Below, in pieces: positions 43,138 to 51,727 of a stretch of DNA of 64,000 nt; the first letter of the stretch is position 1, and each line of letters starts with the position of its first letter. The notes below the pieces were generated by a model. It saw only the letters and a list, made by a program, of their open reading frames with translations. It did no database searches and had not been told where the DNA came from. The DNA is from Sinomonas terrae. Its GTDB lineage: Bacteria > Actinomycetota > Actinomycetes > Actinomycetales > Micrococcaceae. Made by a program: the position numbers and the translations under genes. The stretch is from positions 1,302,001 to 1,366,000 of the forward strand of contig NZ_JAKZBV010000001.1 of assembly GCF_022539255.1 (NCBI RefSeq). Direction: 5' to 3'.

Positions 43138-43368
43138 TCAAGCGCCTGGGGTCGGCTCCGGTTCGGTCCGCTCAACGCCGATGTCTTTGATAATCGTCTT
43201 CTTGGCATCGTTGAAGTGCCCGCCGACGATCTTCTCCGCGATATGGCGGGCGTCGGATTCGTTGTCGTAGCCCGAGCTGCCATCGATGGCAATGATCCGG
43301 CCGTCGTCCGCCTCCAAACGCCATGCCCACTTGCCGTCATTGCGTGGGTAGAGGATGCACTTTGCCAC
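43138..43368 (-). CDS. DUF1508 (YegP-like) small protein
   Basis: This 76-aa protein has one DUF1508 unit: CILYPRNDGKWAWRLEADDG then RIIAIDGSSGYDNESDARHI, the usual antiparallel-strand pattern with GY. Family members are common in bacteria, and YegP of E. coli carries two such units; the biochemical role is unknown. It is transcribed leftward with no operon partner and lies about 200 bp left of the nested transposons, so it marks the element's pre-insertion DNA. Confidence 0.85.
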   Translation of the reverse strand: MAKCILYPRNDGKWAWRLEADDGRIIAIDGSSGYDNESDARHIAEKIVGGHFNDAKKTIIKDIGVERTEPEPTPGA

Positions 43369-43867
43369 CCAAGTTCCTCCTCGTCAGCTAGGTCTGTCGC
43401 TGGAGCCGACTTGAAGCCGGAATCCGCCGGGCAATCGGCCTCGCCTAGCCTTGGCCTCAATCTCCCGTTTGAGATTCGGGGGCAGCTCATGGAGGCGCCC
43501 CATGCATAGTTCCTGCTCATGGCCCAGAGTAAGCCCAGCAGCCTCGCGTGCGCACGGGGCCGGATGTCAGCGCTCTTGAGGAATGGCGCTCTTTCGCTCT
43601 TGAGGAAGTGAGCAGCCGTTTGGTTTCAGTCTGACCTGTTCTCTGCCCTGACTGAAGGCAGGGTTTGTCGATCGCCACGGAATTCCCCGGCGCCGTTGCC
43701 ACGGTTTTCCCCAGTGCCTGATGCGATGGTAGTGTCAGCGGCCATGAGATTCTCCCCATTGGCGGCCAGATAGTTCCCCGCTGACGGCCAGTTCTTTCTC
43801 CCCGTCCACGGCCAGTTGTTCTCCCCGGGTGCGGGATTCCTTCCGCCGGTCGTGGTGATGATCGCGG

Positions 43868-45400
43868 ATGAAGAGCAACGAGGAGATCATGGAGATTCTT
43901 GAGGCGTATGACCTCACCGGCAGCTACCGTGCCGCGGCGGAGCTCGCGGGGTGTGACCATCACACGGTGGCCAGGTATGTGAAGCTGCGGGCTGCCGGAG
44001 GGCCGGATCGCGAGAAGGGGCAGCGGGCCAGGCCGATCGACGGGTTCCTGCCGAAGATCGAAGAACTCGTCGAGCGCTCGGGAGGCCGGGTCCGGGCGGA
44101 TGTGGTCCATGAGCGGCTGGTCGCGATGGGGTTCGCCGGCGCGGAGAGGACCACGAGGCGCACGGTCGCGGAGGCCAAGGCGCAGTTCGCGGCGGGGCGG
44201 CGGCGCGTGTTCCGCCCCTGGATCGTCGAGCCTGGGCTGTGGCTGCAGTGGGACTACGGATGGGGGCCGAGGATCGGGGGCCGGGCGACGCTGCTGTGGT
44301 GCGCGTGGCTGGCGTGGTCGCGGTTCCGCGTCGTGATCCCGATCTGGGACAAGAGCCTGCCGACGGTCGTGGCGTGCATGGATGCCACGCTGCGCAGGAT
44401 GGGCGGGGTCCCGGCGTTCGCGCTGACCGACAACGAGCGCACCGTGACCGCCGACCACATCGCCAGGGTCGCGGTGCGCAACCCGCAGATCGTGGAGATG
44501 GGCCGCCACTACGGGATGACCGTGCGCACCTGCGTTCCCGCCGACCCGCAGTCCAAGGGCGGCTCGGAGTCCACGGTGCGGATCTCGAAGGCGGATCTGG
44601 TGCCCACGGCGGCGAACCTGCTCGAGGAGTACCGCACCTTCGGGCAGTTGGAGAAGGCGTGCCACGATTTCTGCGACGAGGTCAACGCCCGCCCGCACCG
44701 GGAGACACGGCAGGCGCCGGCGGCGATGCTCGCTGCGGAGCGGGAGCGGCTGCATCTGCTTCCGAAGGCGCCGTTCACGGTGGTGTTCGGGACCACCCGC
44801 CGGGTGAACTGGGACGCGACCGTGTCGATGAACGGGGTCCGGTACTCGGTCCCGCACGAGCTGGCCAACACCAGGGTCTGGGTGCGCGAGGCGGGCGAGG
44901 AGGTCATCGTCACCTCCGTGGCCGAGCGCGGGGAGGCCCGCGAGGTGGCCCGGCATGCGACCGGGCGTCCCGGGACCCCAGTCCTGGACGACGCGCACTA
45001 CCCGCCCCGGGCGGATGAGGCCGCGGACCGGCAGCCCAGGGCGACCACCCCGGAGGAGGCAGCGTTCCTGATGCTCGGCGCGGGTGCCAAGGCGTGGCTG
45101 GTCGAGGCCGCCGCCGCGGGAGCCAGGCGGATCCGCGCGAAGATGGCCGAGGCCGTCGCGTTCGCCAAGCTCTACGGCACCGACCAGGTCGACCGGGCCC
45201 TGGGCACGGCCGCGACGACGGGCAGGTTCGCCGACAGGGACCTGGTCTCGATCCTGGGCTACCAGGCCGGGCTCGCCCACGTGGAGCCCTCCCGGGCCTC
45301 CGAGGCCCATTCCCTCCAGCCGGGCACGGGCGGCTGGGGCCGCCTCGATGGCTCAGAGCCCGCCGCCGCCGACATGACGGGCGAGGAGGAGGGCCGGTGA
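43868..45400 (+). CDS. istA: IS21-family transposase IstA
   Basis: IstA is a DDE-type transposase. The 510-aa protein has an N-terminal helix-turn-helix (MKSNEEIMEILEAYDLTGSY, RAAAELAGCDHHTVARYVKL) and then the catalytic core: Asp in LWLQWDYGWGP, Asp in AFALTDNERTVTADH, and Glu in the SKGGSESTVRISKADL region. A C-terminal beta-barrel-like part follows (NGVRYSVPHELANTRVWV). It overlaps istB by 4 bp (GTGA), the usual translational coupling in this family. No frameshift is seen, so it looks functional. Confidence 0.93.
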   Translation: MKSNEEIMEILEAYDLTGSYRAAAELAGCDHHTVARYVKLRAAGGPDREKGQRARPIDGFLPKIEELVERSGGRVRADVVHERLVAMGFAGAERTTRRTVAEAKAQFAAGRRRVFRPWIVEPGLWLQWDYGWGPRIGGRATLLWCAWLAWSRFRVVIPIWDKSLPTVVACMDATLRRMGGVPAFALTDNERTVTADHIARVAVRNPQIVEMGRHYGMTVRTCVPADPQSKGGSESTVRISKADLVPTAANLLEEYRTFGQLEKACHDFCDEVNARPHRETRQAPAAMLAAERERLHLLPKAPFTVVFGTTRRVNWDATVSMNGVRYSVPHELANTRVWVREAGEEVIVTSVAERGEAREVARHATGRPGTPVLDDAHYPPRADEAADRQPRATTPEEAAFLMLGAGAKAWLVEAAAAGARRIRAKMAEAVAFAKLYGTDQVDRALGTAATTGRFADRDLVSILGYQAGLAHVEPSRASEAHSLQPGTGGWGRLDGSEPAAADMTGEEEGR

Positions 45401-46194
45401 CGATCACAACGATGCAGACCGTGGTCGCCCGCGCCCACGGCGACCCGCTGGCCGAGGCCCTGGAGCTGACCCGCCGGCTGAAGCTGCCCCACATGCGCAA
45501 GGCGCTCACGGACCTGATCCCCACCGCGAAGGCCCAGCGCTGGGACCCGGCCGAGCTCGTGCGGGTCCTGCTCGCGGAGGAAGTCGCCGGCCGCGACCGC
45601 GCCAACCTGATCACCCGCCGCAAATCCGCCGGCTTCCCGGCAGGGAAGACCTTCGGCGACTGGGACGAGGAGCTCTCCCCGATCCCGCGCCCGACCCAGG
45701 AAGCACTCAAGTCCCTCGAATGGGTCCGCCGGCGGGAGAATCTCGCGATCTACGGGCCGTCGGGGACTGGGAAGTCGCACTTCTGCGAGGCGCTCGGCCA
45801 CGCGGCAGTCGAGGCCGGCATGATCGTGTCCTGGTTCGGGATCGAGGATCTCGGCGCCCTGGTGCGCAAGCACCGCGCCGACGACTCCATCGCCCGGGCC
45901 CTGACCAGGGTCGTGCGCAGCGATCTGATCATCGTGGACGACATAGGCCTGCTCCCGGTCTCCCCAGACGCCGCCGAGGGGTTCTACCGCCTCGTGGACG
46001 CCGCCTACGAGCGCCGGGCGATGGCGGTCAGCTCGAACCTCGCCCCGGCCGGATTCGACGAGATCATGCCCAAGACCATCGCGACCGCGACGGTGGACAG
46101 GTTCATGCACCACGCCCACCGGGTCGAGACCAAGGGCGAGTCCTACCGCCTCGCCCAAGCCGCCTCCGGCAAGGGGGTGACGCCCTTCCGCTGA
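45397..46194 (+). CDS. istB: IS21-family transposition helper ATPase IstB
   Basis: This 265-aa AAA+ ATPase assists IstA in target selection. It has an N-terminal helical domain (LELTRRLKLPHMRKALTDLI), Walker A IYGPSGTGKSHFCEALG, Walker B LIIVDDIGLLPVSPDAAEG, and sensor AVSSNLAPAGFDEIMPK. It ends SYRLAQAASGKGVTPFR. The GTG start overlaps the istA stop. An IS3-family element begins 10 bp after its stop, so the insertion did not break the gene. Confidence 0.93.
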   Translation: MTITTMQTVVARAHGDPLAEALELTRRLKLPHMRKALTDLIPTAKAQRWDPAELVRVLLAEEVAGRDRANLITRRKSAGFPAGKTFGDWDEELSPIPRPTQEALKSLEWVRRRENLAIYGPSGTGKSHFCEALGHAAVEAGMIVSWFGIEDLGALVRKHRADDSIARALTRVVRSDLIIVDDIGLLPVSPDAAEGFYRLVDAAYERRAMAVSSNLAPAGFDEIMPKTIATATVDRFMHHAHRVETKGESYRLAQAASGKGVTPFR

Positions 46195-46256
46195 CCCGAC
46201 AGACTGAACCGCACCGGGTTTGATGGAGAGATCGATGACCCGGAAGGATTTCTCTC

Positions 46257-46574
46257 ATGTCAGCACCGCGGAAGTACCCGGCCGAACTGAAGGAGCGCGC
46301 GACGCGCATGGCCTTGGAGGCCCGCGCCGATCCCGCGACCAGGGTCGGGGCGTACAAGCGGATCGGGGAACAGCTGGGGATCCATCCCGAGGCGCTGCGG
46401 ACGTGGGTGCGCGAGACGGAGGTCGACGAGGGGCTGCGACCGGGGACGACCAGCACTGACGCTGCCCGGATCGCCGAGTTCGAGCGGGAGAACCGCGAGC
46501 TGCGCCGGGCGAACACGATCCTGAAGCAGGCCTCGGCTTTCTTCGCGGCGGAGCTCGACCGCCCGTCGAGGTGA
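46257..46574 (+). CDS. IS3-family transposase OrfA
   Basis: This 105-aa DNA-binding half of an IS3-type transposase has a helix-turn-helix, YPAELKERATRMALEARADP with RIGEQLGIHPEALRTWVRE, and a C-terminal leucine-zipper-like heptad stretch, IAEFERENRELRRANTILKQ, for multimerisation. It overlaps orfB by 4 bp (GTGA) in the -1 frame. IS3 elements make the OrfAB fusion by -1 frameshifting; no classical A-rich slippery site is evident here. Confidence 0.92.
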   Translation: MSAPRKYPAELKERATRMALEARADPATRVGAYKRIGEQLGIHPEALRTWVRETEVDEGLRPGTTSTDAARIAEFERENRELRRANTILKQASAFFAAELDRPSR

Positions 46575-47476
46575 TGTGCGCCTTCGTCGAGGAGCACCGC
46601 GACGAGCACGGGGTCGAGCCGATCTGCCGCGTCCTGCAGATCGCCCCGAGCACCTACTACGCCCACCGCACCCGCCAGCCCTCCGCGAGGGCGCTGAGGG
46701 ATGCCGGGCTGGCCGAGAAGATCCGCACCGTGCATGAGGAGAACTACGGCGTCTACGGGGTCCGCAAGGTCCATGCTGCCCTGAACCGTGAGGGCATCCC
46801 GGTGGCGCGCTGCACCGTCGAGCGGCTCATGCGCGCCGAGGGCCTGCGCGGGATCAGCCGCGCCAAGGGCCCGCGCACGACACGTCCGGCCCCCGAGACG
46901 GCCCGCCCCGCCGACCTGGTCGAGCGCCGGTTCACCGCGGAGGCGCCGAACCGGCTCTGGGTCGCGGACATAACGTATGTGCGCACCTTCGCCGGCTGGG
47001 TCTACGCGGCGTTCGTCCTGGACGTCTTCGCCCGCCGGATCGTGGGCTGGCAGGTCTCCACCAGCCTCTACACCGAACTAGCCCTCGACGCCCTGCAGAT
47101 GGGCATCTGGGCCCGCACCAGGGACGGGGCCGACCTGGCCGGTCTGGTCCACCACTCCGACCGCGGGGTCCAGTACCGGGCCATCCGCTACACCGAGCGC
47201 CTCGCCGAGGCCGACGCGGTCGCCTCCGTCGGCTCGCGTGGGGACAGCTACGACAATGCCATGGCCGAGGCCCTGAACTCCCTGTTCAAGGCCGAGCTGG
47301 TCCGCAACAGAGGCCCCTGGCGCGACATCAACCACCTCGAGATCGCCGTGGCCGAATGGGTCGACTGGTACAACCACCGGCGCCTCCACGGCGAGCTCGG
47401 CCACGTCCCCCCCGCCGAATACGAAGCGGCCCATGCCGCACCAGCCCAACAGCCAGAACCCACGAAAACCAACTAA
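46571..47476 (+). CDS. IS3-family transposase OrfB (DDE catalytic subunit)
   Basis: This is a 301-aa integrase-core (rve) protein. The N-terminal part MCAFVEEHRDEHGVEPICRV with YGVYGVRKVHAALNREG is the HTH_21 region. The catalytic triad is Asp in RLWVADITYVRTFAGWVY, Asp in GLVHHSDRGVQYRAI, and Glu in YDNAMAEALNSLFKAEL. It ends near WVDWYNHRRLHGELGHVPP, standard for IS3. The GTG at 46571 overlaps the orfA stop; ATG 46574 is also possible. Both ends and both frames are intact, so the element may be mobile. Confidence 0.94.
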   Translation: MMCAFVEEHRDEHGVEPICRVLQIAPSTYYAHRTRQPSARALRDAGLAEKIRTVHEENYGVYGVRKVHAALNREGIPVARCTVERLMRAEGLRGISRAKGPRTTRPAPETARPADLVERRFTAEAPNRLWVADITYVRTFAGWVYAAFVLDVFARRIVGWQVSTSLYTELALDALQMGIWARTRDGADLAGLVHHSDRGVQYRAIRYTERLAEADAVASVGSRGDSYDNAMAEALNSLFKAELVRNRGPWRDINHLEIAVAEWVDWYNHRRLHGELGHVPPAEYEAAHAAPAQQPEPTKTN

Positions 47477-47862
47477 AAAGTACTCCATCAAACACGGGGC
47501 TTGACAGACAGTCCAAACCCGAACCGGGGAATCAACTGGCCATACGTGGGGAGGAAAGATGGCCGCCACCGGGGAGAACAACTGGCCGTCCACGGGGAAA
47601 ACCAACTGGCCGTTGACATGGTAGCCGTGTCTTGAATCGCTGGCGCCTCTGCTCGGGGAGGAATCTCGATTGGTGAAGCTGCGGGAGCGGGAGCCTTGCT
47701 TCTGCTGATGCCTGATCGCGTCAATGTGCTTGGCGAATCGGCAGCGCGTGGCCAGGGCAATGCGGCCGCTGATTTCGCCGGGGTCCTGGTGGGAGGCGCC
47801 TCGGCGGTCGCCCCTGTCTTGGGTCTTTGGGTCAGGTGCGCTCGGGCGGGTAGGGAGTCGGT

Positions 47863-48459
47863 GTGGAGGAAGCAGCGGGGAGGGTGGGTCTGGGGAGGGC
47901 CGTCTCCGCGCGGCAGCGGATTCTGGACGCCTCCTTCGGCCTGTTCGCCCTCAGAGGGATCCGCGACGTCGGGGTCGACGAGCTCGTGGAGGCCTCGGGC
48001 GTGGCCAAGGCGACCTTCTACAAGCACTTCCACGCCAAGGATGACCTCGCCCTGGCGTTACTGGGGCGCTGGTACGAGGAGCGCAGCGCCGCGATCGAGG
48101 CCGCCGTCGCCCGGCACCGGGGCGAGGAGATGCCAGCGCTGCTGGCCGTGTTCGACGTCTTCGAGGACTGGTTCCGGCACGGGACAGTGGAGGTCAGCTC
48201 GTTCCTGCACGTGCTGATCGAGATGGGTCCCGACCACCCGCTGGGCCGGGCGAGCATGGACTACCTCGCCCGCACCCGCGACCAGCTGGCGGCCCTGGCG
48301 CGCGAGGCGGGCCTGGAGGACCCGGAGGGTTTCGCCTGGTCCTGCCATATCCTGCTCAAGGGCGCGATCGTCGCCGCGGCCGAGGGCGACACCCACGCGG
48401 CCGAGCGCGCCCGCCGCATGGCCGCGCTCCTGGCGGAGGACTCCCGCCCGCAGCCCTGA
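47863..48459 (+). CDS. TetR-family transcriptional regulator (complete copy)
   Basis: This is a 198-aa regulator. The N-terminal DNA-binding domain has ARQRILDASFGLFALRGIRD then VDELVEASGVAKATFYKHFH with the KATFYxHF signature. The C-terminal part (EERSAAIEAAVARHRGEEMP to LKGAIVAAAEGDTHAAERAR) is the ligand pocket and dimer region. GTG 47863 follows a conserved 45-bp leader shared with the truncated copy at 37.5 kb. It lies inside the outer IS21-family element, immediately next to its istB (tail to tail, 23 bp), so it travels as a passenger. Target genes are unknown; no efflux pump is adjacent. Confidence 0.9.
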   Translation: MEEAAGRVGLGRAVSARQRILDASFGLFALRGIRDVGVDELVEASGVAKATFYKHFHAKDDLALALLGRWYEERSAAIEAAVARHRGEEMPALLAVFDVFEDWFRHGTVEVSSFLHVLIEMGPDHPLGRASMDYLARTRDQLAALAREAGLEDPEGFAWSCHILLKGAIVAAAEGDTHAAERARRMAALLAEDSRPQP

Positions 48460-48482
48460 GCCATCGCTTCGGGAGCTCGGGG

Positions 48483-49230
48483 TCAGGTGGCGGCGGGGCG
48501 CCGGCGTGCCCGGTAGGAGCCGGTCTGGGTGGTGATCTGGTGTGCGTTGTTCACGAGCCGGTCCAGGAGGGATTCGCCGCGACGACCTGGTTCGGGAACA
48601 GTGGGTACCACTCCTCGGGGGCACGGTTGGTGGTGACGATGATGGAGCGGGCGGGGCGCTCGTTGACGATCTCGTAGAGGTCGTCGCCCTGGGCCGGGGT
48701 GAACTCGCGCATCGCGAAGTCGTCAAGGATCAGCAGGTCGGGCTTGGTGTAGGCGCGCAGGCGGTGGGCCCAGCTCCCGTCCGCGTGGCCGCCGGCGAGG
48801 TCGGCCAGGACCCGGGAGGTGGGCGCGAAGCGGAAGGTGTGCCCTGCCCGGATGGCCTGGTGTCCGAAGGCTGTGGCGATGTGGGTCTTGCCGGTGCCCG
48901 AGGGCCGAGAAGCACCACGTTCTCCGCCTCGGAGAGGAACCCTCCTCCGGCCAGGTGAAGGATGGCGTCGCGCCTGAGCGCGGGCTGGTGGTCGAAGACG
49001 TAGTCCTCGATGGTCTTGCGGGCGGGGAACCCGGCGGCGCGGATCCGAAGCTCGGAGCCGGAGGCCTCCCGGGCGGCGACCTCCCGGTCCAGGACCGCGG
49101 CGAGGTACTCCTCGTGCGTCCAGCCGGCGTCGCGGGCCTGGTCTGCCAGCCGGGCCGCGGCCTTCTGGATCCGGGGGGCCTTCAGCGCCCTGGCGAGGTG
49201 GTCGATGCGCTTGATCGCCTCGGTGCTCAC
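48483..49230 (-). pseudogene. istB: IstB of the outer IS21-family element, two frameshifts
   Basis: The translation starts at a GTG overlapping the istA stop (VSTEAIKRIDHLARALKAPR) and runs through DREVAAREASGSELRIRAAG and FLSEAENVVLLGP. There one base is missing in the Walker A codons, so the ATP-binding GPSGTGKTHIA is out of frame. The Walker B part (LLILDDFAMREFTPAQGDDL) follows in the new frame. A second single-base slip near 48575 separates it from the end LLDRLVNNAHQITTQTGSYR. The protein cannot be made, so the outer element is no longer autonomous. Confidence 0.88.
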
Positions 49231-50451
49231 GGGATCGGCTCCTCGTCGATCGCGATGCCGAAGAAGGCGTCGTACTCGGCCAGGTCGCGCAGGATCCCGG
49301 CGTCCTCGATGGCCCTGGGCCGGGGCTGCTGGAACGCCGTGCGCAGCCGAGCCGCGCTGCGCACGTGCTCGGGGTCGGTGACGCGCCCGTTCCGGCCCCA
49401 GCTGCGCCGGTGGTGGGCGACGGGCATCCCGTCGAGCTGCGCCCTCACGCGCTCGAGGTCCGCGTGGACCTCCACGAGCCGGTCGATCGCGATCGGGTCG
49501 ATGGAGTAGTCGTTGCCCAGCACGGTCGTGTAGTAGTCCCGGGCGACGCGGATGCGCTGGCGGAACCCCACCGGCGGGTCCAGTGCCGGGAGCGGGAGCA
49601 TCGAGCGCCGGTCGCGCTCGAGCAGGTCGGCCGGGCGGGCGCCCAAGGCCCGGACGGTGTGCTGGTTCGCCCGCACCAGCCACTCGCCCAGCTGGCGTTG
49701 AAGTCCTCCGGATCCTGGAACCGGCGCCCGGGCAGGAACGAGGTCTCCAGGAACCGGTTCGCCCGCTCGACGATGCCCTTGGACTCCGGGTCGAACGGCT
49801 TCAGCTGCACGATCCTGGTCGCCAGGCTCCCGCAGAAGCCGGCCACCCCCTCGGCGAGGCTGTTCCGGCGCCCGATCCCGGCCTCGTTGTCCCAGACCAG
49901 CCGCCGCGGCACCGCGCCCAGCTGCCCCGAGAGCAGAGACCACATCCCGGCCAGCAGGTCCGCGGTCCTGCGGGAGGGAAGCATCCTGGCCGTGATGAAC
50001 CGCGAGTACGAGGCCACGACCACCAGCACCGGGAACGACTCCCATCCTCCCGTCCCGGAGGGCACCCGGTGCGGCGGGAACCACAGATCGCACTGGGCCT
50101 GGTCCCCGGGCGCATGCTCGAGCCGGTCGGCCGGGTCCTTCGGGGCGTACTCGGGCCGCAGCAGCGCCACCCGCTTCCGGAACCAGGACTCCGAGCCCGG
50201 CCAGCCCAGCCGCTCGGCGATCACCGAGGCCGGCATCGAGGGGAACTCGCCAGGATCGCCCGCACCCGGGCCTCGTACCCATCGAACGCCGACGGCCGCG
50301 GAGGCTGCCGGTACACCGGCGGTCCCTCCGACCTCAGGGCGCGGGCGACGGTGTTCCTCGACAGGCCCAGCTGCCTCGCGATCTGAGCCTGCGGCACCCC
50401 CTCCGCCAGATGGAGCTGCCGGATCCGAGCCCAATCCTCCACAGTGATCAC
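49227..50451 (-). pseudogene. istA: IstA of the outer IS21-family element, two frameshifts
   Basis: Three frames carry successive parts of one transposase. Residues MITVEDWARIRQLHLAEGVP with the helix-turn-helix QIARQLGLSRNTVARALRSE start at 50451. After a slip near 50250 the core continues ASVIAERLGWPGSESWFRKR, DQAQCDLWFPPHRVPS (first Asp), VWDNEAGIGRR (second Asp) and PESKGIVERANRFLETSF (Glu). After another slip near 49700 the end reads LGEWLVRANQHTVRALGARP to EYDAFFGIAIDEEPIP. All catalytic residues are still recognisable, so decay is recent, but no full-length product is possible. Confidence 0.88.
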
Positions 50452-50556
50452 CCGTCCAATCGTGGATCGAGGTGCTCAATTCCTCAGGAGCGATCCTGCT
50501 CAATTCCTCACGAGCGCCGAGACCGGACGGGTGGAGACCGCCGAATAGCCGGGGCG

Positions 50557-50626
50557 TGTTTAGACGGGTTGAAATGGACCCCCTGGCCCCCGTCGCTACA
50601 GGGTCAGTTTCACTCCGTCGTCGACA
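50557..50626. repeat. Solo terminus of another IS21-family element
   Basis: Reading the minus strand inward from 50626, the sequence begins TGTCGACGACGGAGTGAAAC, followed by TGACCCTGTAGCG and a second GGGGGTCCATTTCA block about 25 bp on. This is the two-repeat layout of an IS21-type end (alternating GAAACTGACCC motifs). No matching opposite end or transposase of this type is in the window, so it is a relic next to the outer element's right flank. Confidence 0.5.
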
Positions 50627-50645
50627 GGGGCCGTAGAATTGGAGG

Positions 50646-51116
50646 ATGGACTACGCCAGCTCGCCCCGTGCCCCATGGGTCGGCGGGCGGGGGCACCCCA
50701 TCACCGAACTCGCCTGGGCCCTGGGCGAGGAGGTCTACCGGCATCCGGAGGAGCACGGATACGGCGAGTGCGACGCCGAGACGATGCGCCAGTTGCGTCG
50801 CGTTCACGACGTCCCCGGCGCCCTGGTCCGGGTCTATCGGGCGCTCCCGCCCGGCCTCGGTCAGATCAACCACGGTGACTGGGTCACACTTTCGGAGGAC
50901 TACGCACGCCAGCACGCCATGCGCGATGATAGCGCGGCCAACGACTGGCCCATCGTTTACGCCGATGTCCCGGCCCACACAGTCCTCACCGATGGGAAGG
51001 ACCTGGACGAGTACGGCTACGGCGGGCCCTCGCTCACCGGCCTCGAAGGCAGCAGAGCGCCGAGCCCGAGCCGACACCGGCGGCCGCCGCGGGCAGGGGG
51101 ACCCACCGCGAAATAG
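50646..51116 (+). CDS. Hypothetical protein resembling a phage-type ADP-ribosyltransferase-like domain
   Basis: This is a 156-aa protein. The middle part, ALVRVYRALPPGLGQINHGD then WVTLSEDYARQHAMRDDSAA and DVPAHTVLTDGKDLDEYGY, matches a pattern I associate with ADP-ribosyltransferase-like domains of phage and plasmid polyvalent proteins (VYRA...I..GDWVTLS..YA..H). The C-terminal 30 residues are Arg/Pro-rich. Catalytic residues cannot be assigned with confidence, so enzymatic activity is only a possibility. It stands alone immediately right of the IS21 relics and is transcribed rightward. Confidence 0.5.
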   Translation: MDYASSPRAPWVGGRGHPITELAWALGEEVYRHPEEHGYGECDAETMRQLRRVHDVPGALVRVYRALPPGLGQINHGDWVTLSEDYARQHAMRDDSAANDWPIVYADVPAHTVLTDGKDLDEYGYGGPSLTGLEGSRAPSPSRHRRPPRAGGPTAK

Positions 51117-51727
51117 GCCATCCCCTGATGCCTCGCGGCCGAGGACCCGGTCACGTCCGAGGGCGCTGGCGGCGATGTCTTCGTCGGCTCGCTCCGGCTG
51201 TTGCAGGCCGCCGTCCCAGCAGGCGGCCCCATGCTGCTCGGTTCGGGGTATGCGACAGTGCTCATTGCGCGTGGCCGAGCTGGCGCCGGGCGGATGGGAT
51301 GGTTTGGGAGGTCCGGACCCGGGAAATGCGGAAGGCTCCCTAGGCCAGGGAGACCGCGCAGACGAAGCCGGCGAGGGCCTCGGGTTCCAAGGGGATGGGG
51401 TCGGCCGCGGCTCCCCCGATCTCGGAGAGCCAGGCGATGAGGTCCGGCTGCTGTTCGAACGTCAGATGAGTCCCGTCGACCGCGTCCCCCTCATCAATGC
51501 CTCGACGTGCGCGCGACGGCATACGGCAGCCCCCCACGGCCCGTTCTCCGTCCACCCGCCCAGGCGCAGGACCGAGGCGGCTCTGACGAAGAGGAACGTC
51601 AACACCAGCCCCGCGGAGGCGATCCTCCGCGGACGGCGGTTGGTCGGTGCTTTCGCCAGAGCAAGCGGCTCCCACGTACAGGCCAACCTCCCGCGCACGG
51701 GCAAACTCGAGAGACGCTGTTGGACGA
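51117..51727. other. Stretch without a complete gene; possible coding remnant on the minus strand
   Basis: Most of these 611 bp show no gene. On the minus strand at about 51340-51480 a run of 47 codons ending in a stop (TFEQQPDLIAWLSEIGGAAA, then PIPLEPEALAGFVCAVSLA) has natural amino-acid composition. The same frame upstream is Arg/Ser-rich and looks non-coding. It may be the 3' end of a decayed gene; I do not recognise the family. Confidence 0.3.

Larger units (their letters stand above)
46205..47506 (+). mobile_element. IS3-family insertion sequence nested in the IS21 element
   Basis: The 24-bp ends match at 17 or more positions: TGAACCGC...GTTTGATGGAG at 46205, and the inverse of CTCCATCAAAC...CTTGACA ending at 47506. 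They are flanked by a 3-bp direct repeat GAC (46202-46204 and 47507-47509), typical for IS3. It contains the overlapping orfA and orfB reading frames and no other gene. It lies between the istB stop and the right end of the IS21 element. Confidence 0.88.
43733..47619 (+). mobile_element. Inner IS21-family insertion sequence (intact istA/istB), carrying a nested IS3
   Basis: The left end at 43733 (TGTCAGCGGCC) and the right end reading inward from 47619 (TGTCAACGGCCAGTTG) are imperfect inverted repeats with repeated GGCCAGTT...CTCCCCG blocks. The flanking 6 bp TGGTAG (43727-43732 and 47620-47625) are a target-site duplication, indicating fairly recent insertion. It encodes full-length IstA and IstB. 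An IS3-family element sits between istB and the right end; without it the IS would be about 2.6 kb, a normal IS21 size. Confidence 0.88.
43565..50522. mobile_element. Outer IS21-family transposon with tetR passenger, disrupted by nested insertions
   Basis: The left end (43565, TGTCAGCGCTCTTGAGGAAT) and the right end (reading inward from 50522, TCTCGGCGCTCGTGAGGAAT) are inverted repeats that each contain a second internal copy of the GCTCxTGAGGAAxTGAGC motif, as IS21-family ends do. Both are flanked by the same 5 bp, CCGGA (43560-43564 and 50523-50527), which fits a target-site duplication. Inside, on the minus strand, are frameshifted istA and istB and, beyond istB, an intact tetR. A second IS21 element (43733-47619) is inserted near the left end. 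Without it the element would be about 3.1 kb. Confidence 0.78.

Noticed and set aside
43517..45310. 597-codon minus-strand frame opposite istA
   Set aside because: It crosses the inner IS21 left end and its duplication, so it cannot be an ancestral gene, and it is antisense to an intact transposase.
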